The notes under the pieces are model-generated. The model saw only the letters and a program-made list of their open reading frames with translations, was not told where the DNA came from and made no database searches. From Verrucomicrobiota bacterium (GTDB taxonomy: Bacteria > Verrucomicrobiota > Verrucomicrobiia > Limisphaerales > JACRJZ01), in the NCBI GenBank assembly GCA_016219875.1, contig JACRJZ010000124.1, positions 1 through 64,000 of the forward strand: a DNA stretch of 64,000 bases. Reading direction: 5' to 3'. Made by a program: the position numbers and the translations under genes. This document shows positions 62,501 through 64,000 of this stretch, one piece after another; position 1 is the stretch's first letter, and each line of letters starts with the position of its first letter.

Positions 62501-63112
62501 GACCAAGTCGGGCTGGGGCTGGACCAGAAGTTCAACACCGGCACCTACGTGGGCCTCACCGGCGAAATCCTGTGGTCGTCCGGTGCGCGGGATGTCGGCG
62601 TGTTCAACTACGACGGCACGACGGTCCCCCCGCCCGCGGGCGCGACGACGGAGGAGTTGGACTTCCGCGAGCGTTCGCTGACGCTGACGATCAACCAACT
62701 TGTCGGGAACAACTTCTCCCTCGGCGCGCGGTATCGCGTGAGTGACGCGCATCTGCGCGACCGCCTTCCTGGCATCCCGGTCAGTGCCTTCGCGGGCGCG
62801 GACCGCGTGCTCTCCGCCACGCTCCACCAACTCGACCTCTACGCGCTGGCGTACCACCGCTGCGGCTTCTTCGGCGAGTTCGATGCGGTGTGGAACAGCC
62901 AGTCCAATGGCGGCTACTCTCCCGCTGAGCCGGGCGACAGTTTCTGGCAGATGAATCTCTTCGTCGGCTACCGTTTCGCACGCCGGCACGCCGAAGTCCG
63001 TCTTGGCGTTCTGAACCTCGCCGGCCGCGACTACAGCCTCAATCCGCTCACGCTCTACACGGAACTGCCGCGGGAACGGACCTTCGTGGCGAGCTTGAAG
63101 TTCTGGTTCTGA
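59600..63112 (+). CDS. FecR-domain/TPR/outer-membrane beta-barrel fusion protein
   Basis: 1170 residues from a TTG at 59600, chosen for the GAAGGGA seven bases upstream and a clean signal (KTVKTILVGFLLAAGTVLA); an ATG at 59564 is the alternative. FecR-like domain at ~30-155 (GDRVRTGLRSRAAVQLSDLS, VASGAIRGTEFILAVAEDGR, VTLVDGKVDLSNEAGQV). TPR-rich helical region at ~230-530 (RAALEKGVQLSPRHAQGLAL, EAVRDLERSQELNDNRSLF). The C-terminal ~600 residues have alternating beta-strand pattern with aromatic girdle residues and a terminal phenylalanine (FVASLKFWF), typical of an outer-membrane barrel such as a TonB-dependent receptor, but without an obvious plug domain. It might import or anchor a substrate; FecR normally regulates a sigma factor, so the fusion is odd. 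Confidence 0.85.
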   Translation: MKTVKTILVGFLLAAGTVLAAQPPAGASPHDSVLLSLEGKVEVWRVGAAQWLPARTNLHLAAGDRVRTGLRSRAAVQLSDLSVLRLNQLTTIEIQPAAEAGRPHSLEMKSGTLYFFNRERPSEMRFRTPVASGAIRGTEFILAVAEDGRTEVTLVDGKVDLSNEAGQVSLANGEQGIVEAGQVPRKTAVIQTINLMQWALYYPGVLDPDELGLSPEEQQSLAGSLNAYRTGDLLAAQANYPEGRIANSPAERTYRAATLLAIGQVDEADAMLKPVSSPLADALREVVAAVKNQPASRATEPATATEWMARSYSLQARSSLAEARQAAAAATKKSPHFGFAWVRLAELEFSFGRTDAARAALEKGVQLSPRHAQGLALKGFVLAARNQIASALAEFDRAIAIDGGLGNAWLGRGLCHIRQGHAAEGRKDLQVAAALEPQRALFRSYLGKAWSHTRDHGRAEKELDLAKKLDPNDPTAWLYSALLAQQDNRVNEAVRDLERSQELNDNRSLFRSRLLLDQDRAVRSANLAGIYRDAGMTDVGVREAARAVSYDYANYSAHLFLADSYYDLIDFKTVNLRYETPWQSELLLANLLAPVGAAHLSQNVSQQEYSRLFQRDGLGLSSSTEYSSRGDWIQHASQHGTFGGTAYAIDVNYLSQRGYQANNDFEQTVLTGKFKQQLTEKDSLLFQVDSYDARYGDLAQYYTQTNASRTLRVNEKQQPNLLLGYHREWSPESHTLFLFRRLDNTFTQDDTAARMVTLYHNPPSGGVTPPPYFVRTFDGFGLGYDSELTAYSAELQQIWQRHPYTVIAGMRYQRGDIGVRSRLTHAPMGFPGVIFTPGFPPQPFDLPQTAGNTLERVTGYAYYLWQLCEPLQLTAGLSGDYLNYPRNSEVPPINSQQDDRTQVSPKAGFLYQPWKNTTFRGAYSRSLGGVYYDANVRLEPTQIAGFNQAFRSLLPESVAGLVPGTQFDQVGLGLDQKFNTGTYVGLTGEILWSSGARDVGVFNYDGTTVPPPAGATTEELDFRERSLTLTINQLVGNNFSLGARYRVSDAHLRDRLPGIPVSAFAGADRVLSATLHQLDLYALAYHRCGFFGEFDAVWNSQSNGGYSPAEPGDSFWQMNLFVGYRFARRHAEVRLGVLNLAGRDYSLNPLTLYTELPRERTFVASLKFWF

Positions 63113-63117
63113 AACTC

Positions 63118-63227
63118 GGAGCGCGACTGTCCCAGCCGCAGCAACCAAAGAATGGAGGAGGCTTTGGAGAAGATTCCCGCGGCTTGGTGCCTTGGAACGT
63201 GGCTGCGGCTGAGACAGCCGCGTTCCA
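63118..63227. repeat. Palindrome of the kind nested at 55559-55698
   Basis: Arms GGAGCGCGACTGTCCCAGCC with GCAG, and CTGCGGCTGAGACAGCCGCG with TTCC, are imperfect inverted copies. It lies between the convergent ends of the beta-barrel gene and argS. Confidence 0.7.
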
Positions 63228-63228
63228 C

Positions 63229-64000
<772 letters not shown>

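Overview
The window is GC-rich, densely coded DNA from what looks like a Verrucomicrobiota bacterium (Limisphaerales/Pedosphaera-like). This placement is an inference. It rests on a planctomycete-type cytochrome/DUF1549/DUF1553 protein paired with a DUF1501 protein, several exported Gfo/Idh/MocA and sugar-isomerase-like proteins with twin-arginine leaders, an exported prepilin-like protein, Ig-repeat proteins, and a very high load of short palindromic interspersed repeats in the gaps. There are about 41 protein genes and one RNA gene (rnpB). No tRNA, rRNA, CRISPR array or intact transposon was seen; the only transposase trace is the 3' end of an IS4-type gene at the left edge.

Layout. 1-11 kb: transposase remnant, a MASE1 hybrid histidine kinase, a GH106-like rhamnosidase, then a divergent set of exported carbohydrate proteins (two Gfo/Idh/MocA oxidoreductases and a TIM-barrel isomerase). 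11-24 kb: a long minus-strand run with purM, an MFS transporter, an L-rhamnose mutarotase, a LysE-type exporter, the phosphatidylethanolamine pair pssA-psd, a NapH-like iron-sulfur membrane protein beside an eight-site multihaem cytochrome, a CusRS-like two-component pair, and an anti-sigma/ECF-sigma pair. 24-30 kb: plus-strand genes divergent from the sigma factor (TPR lipoprotein, DUF4331 protein, prepilin-like protein, HupE/UreJ-like protein). 30-35 kb: DUF1501 and PSCyt1-DUF1549-DUF1553 proteins. 35.5-38.4 kb: ispF, a small protein, a C26 amidotransferase-like peptidase and a sigma-54 response regulator. 38.6-48.7 kb: comB, an AsmA-like protein, a glycosyltransferase-methyltransferase fusion with a TMTC-like GT-C/TPR protein, a tandem hydrolase and a VIT/VWA protein. 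48.9-49.4 kb: rnpB. 49.5-64 kb: a MEMO/radical-SAM pair, an integral-membrane HExxH protein, an exported fucose-isomerase-like protein, a PLP decarboxylase, an Ig-repeat protein, a FecR-TPR-beta-barrel fusion, and argS running off the right edge.

The most striking property is the repeat load. At least ten families of palindromic or short tandem (7, 8 or 9 nt unit) repeats occur in this one window. Several are not confined to gaps: one element is inserted in frame in both purM and argS, a heptanucleotide tandem sits in argS and another in the P12 region of rnpB, and repeats supply the termini of a glycosidase and a decarboxylase. One 100-bp palindrome family occurs with its central loop in both orientations relative to its ends, and one copy is interrupted by a second palindrome. 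No mobilising enzyme is visible here.
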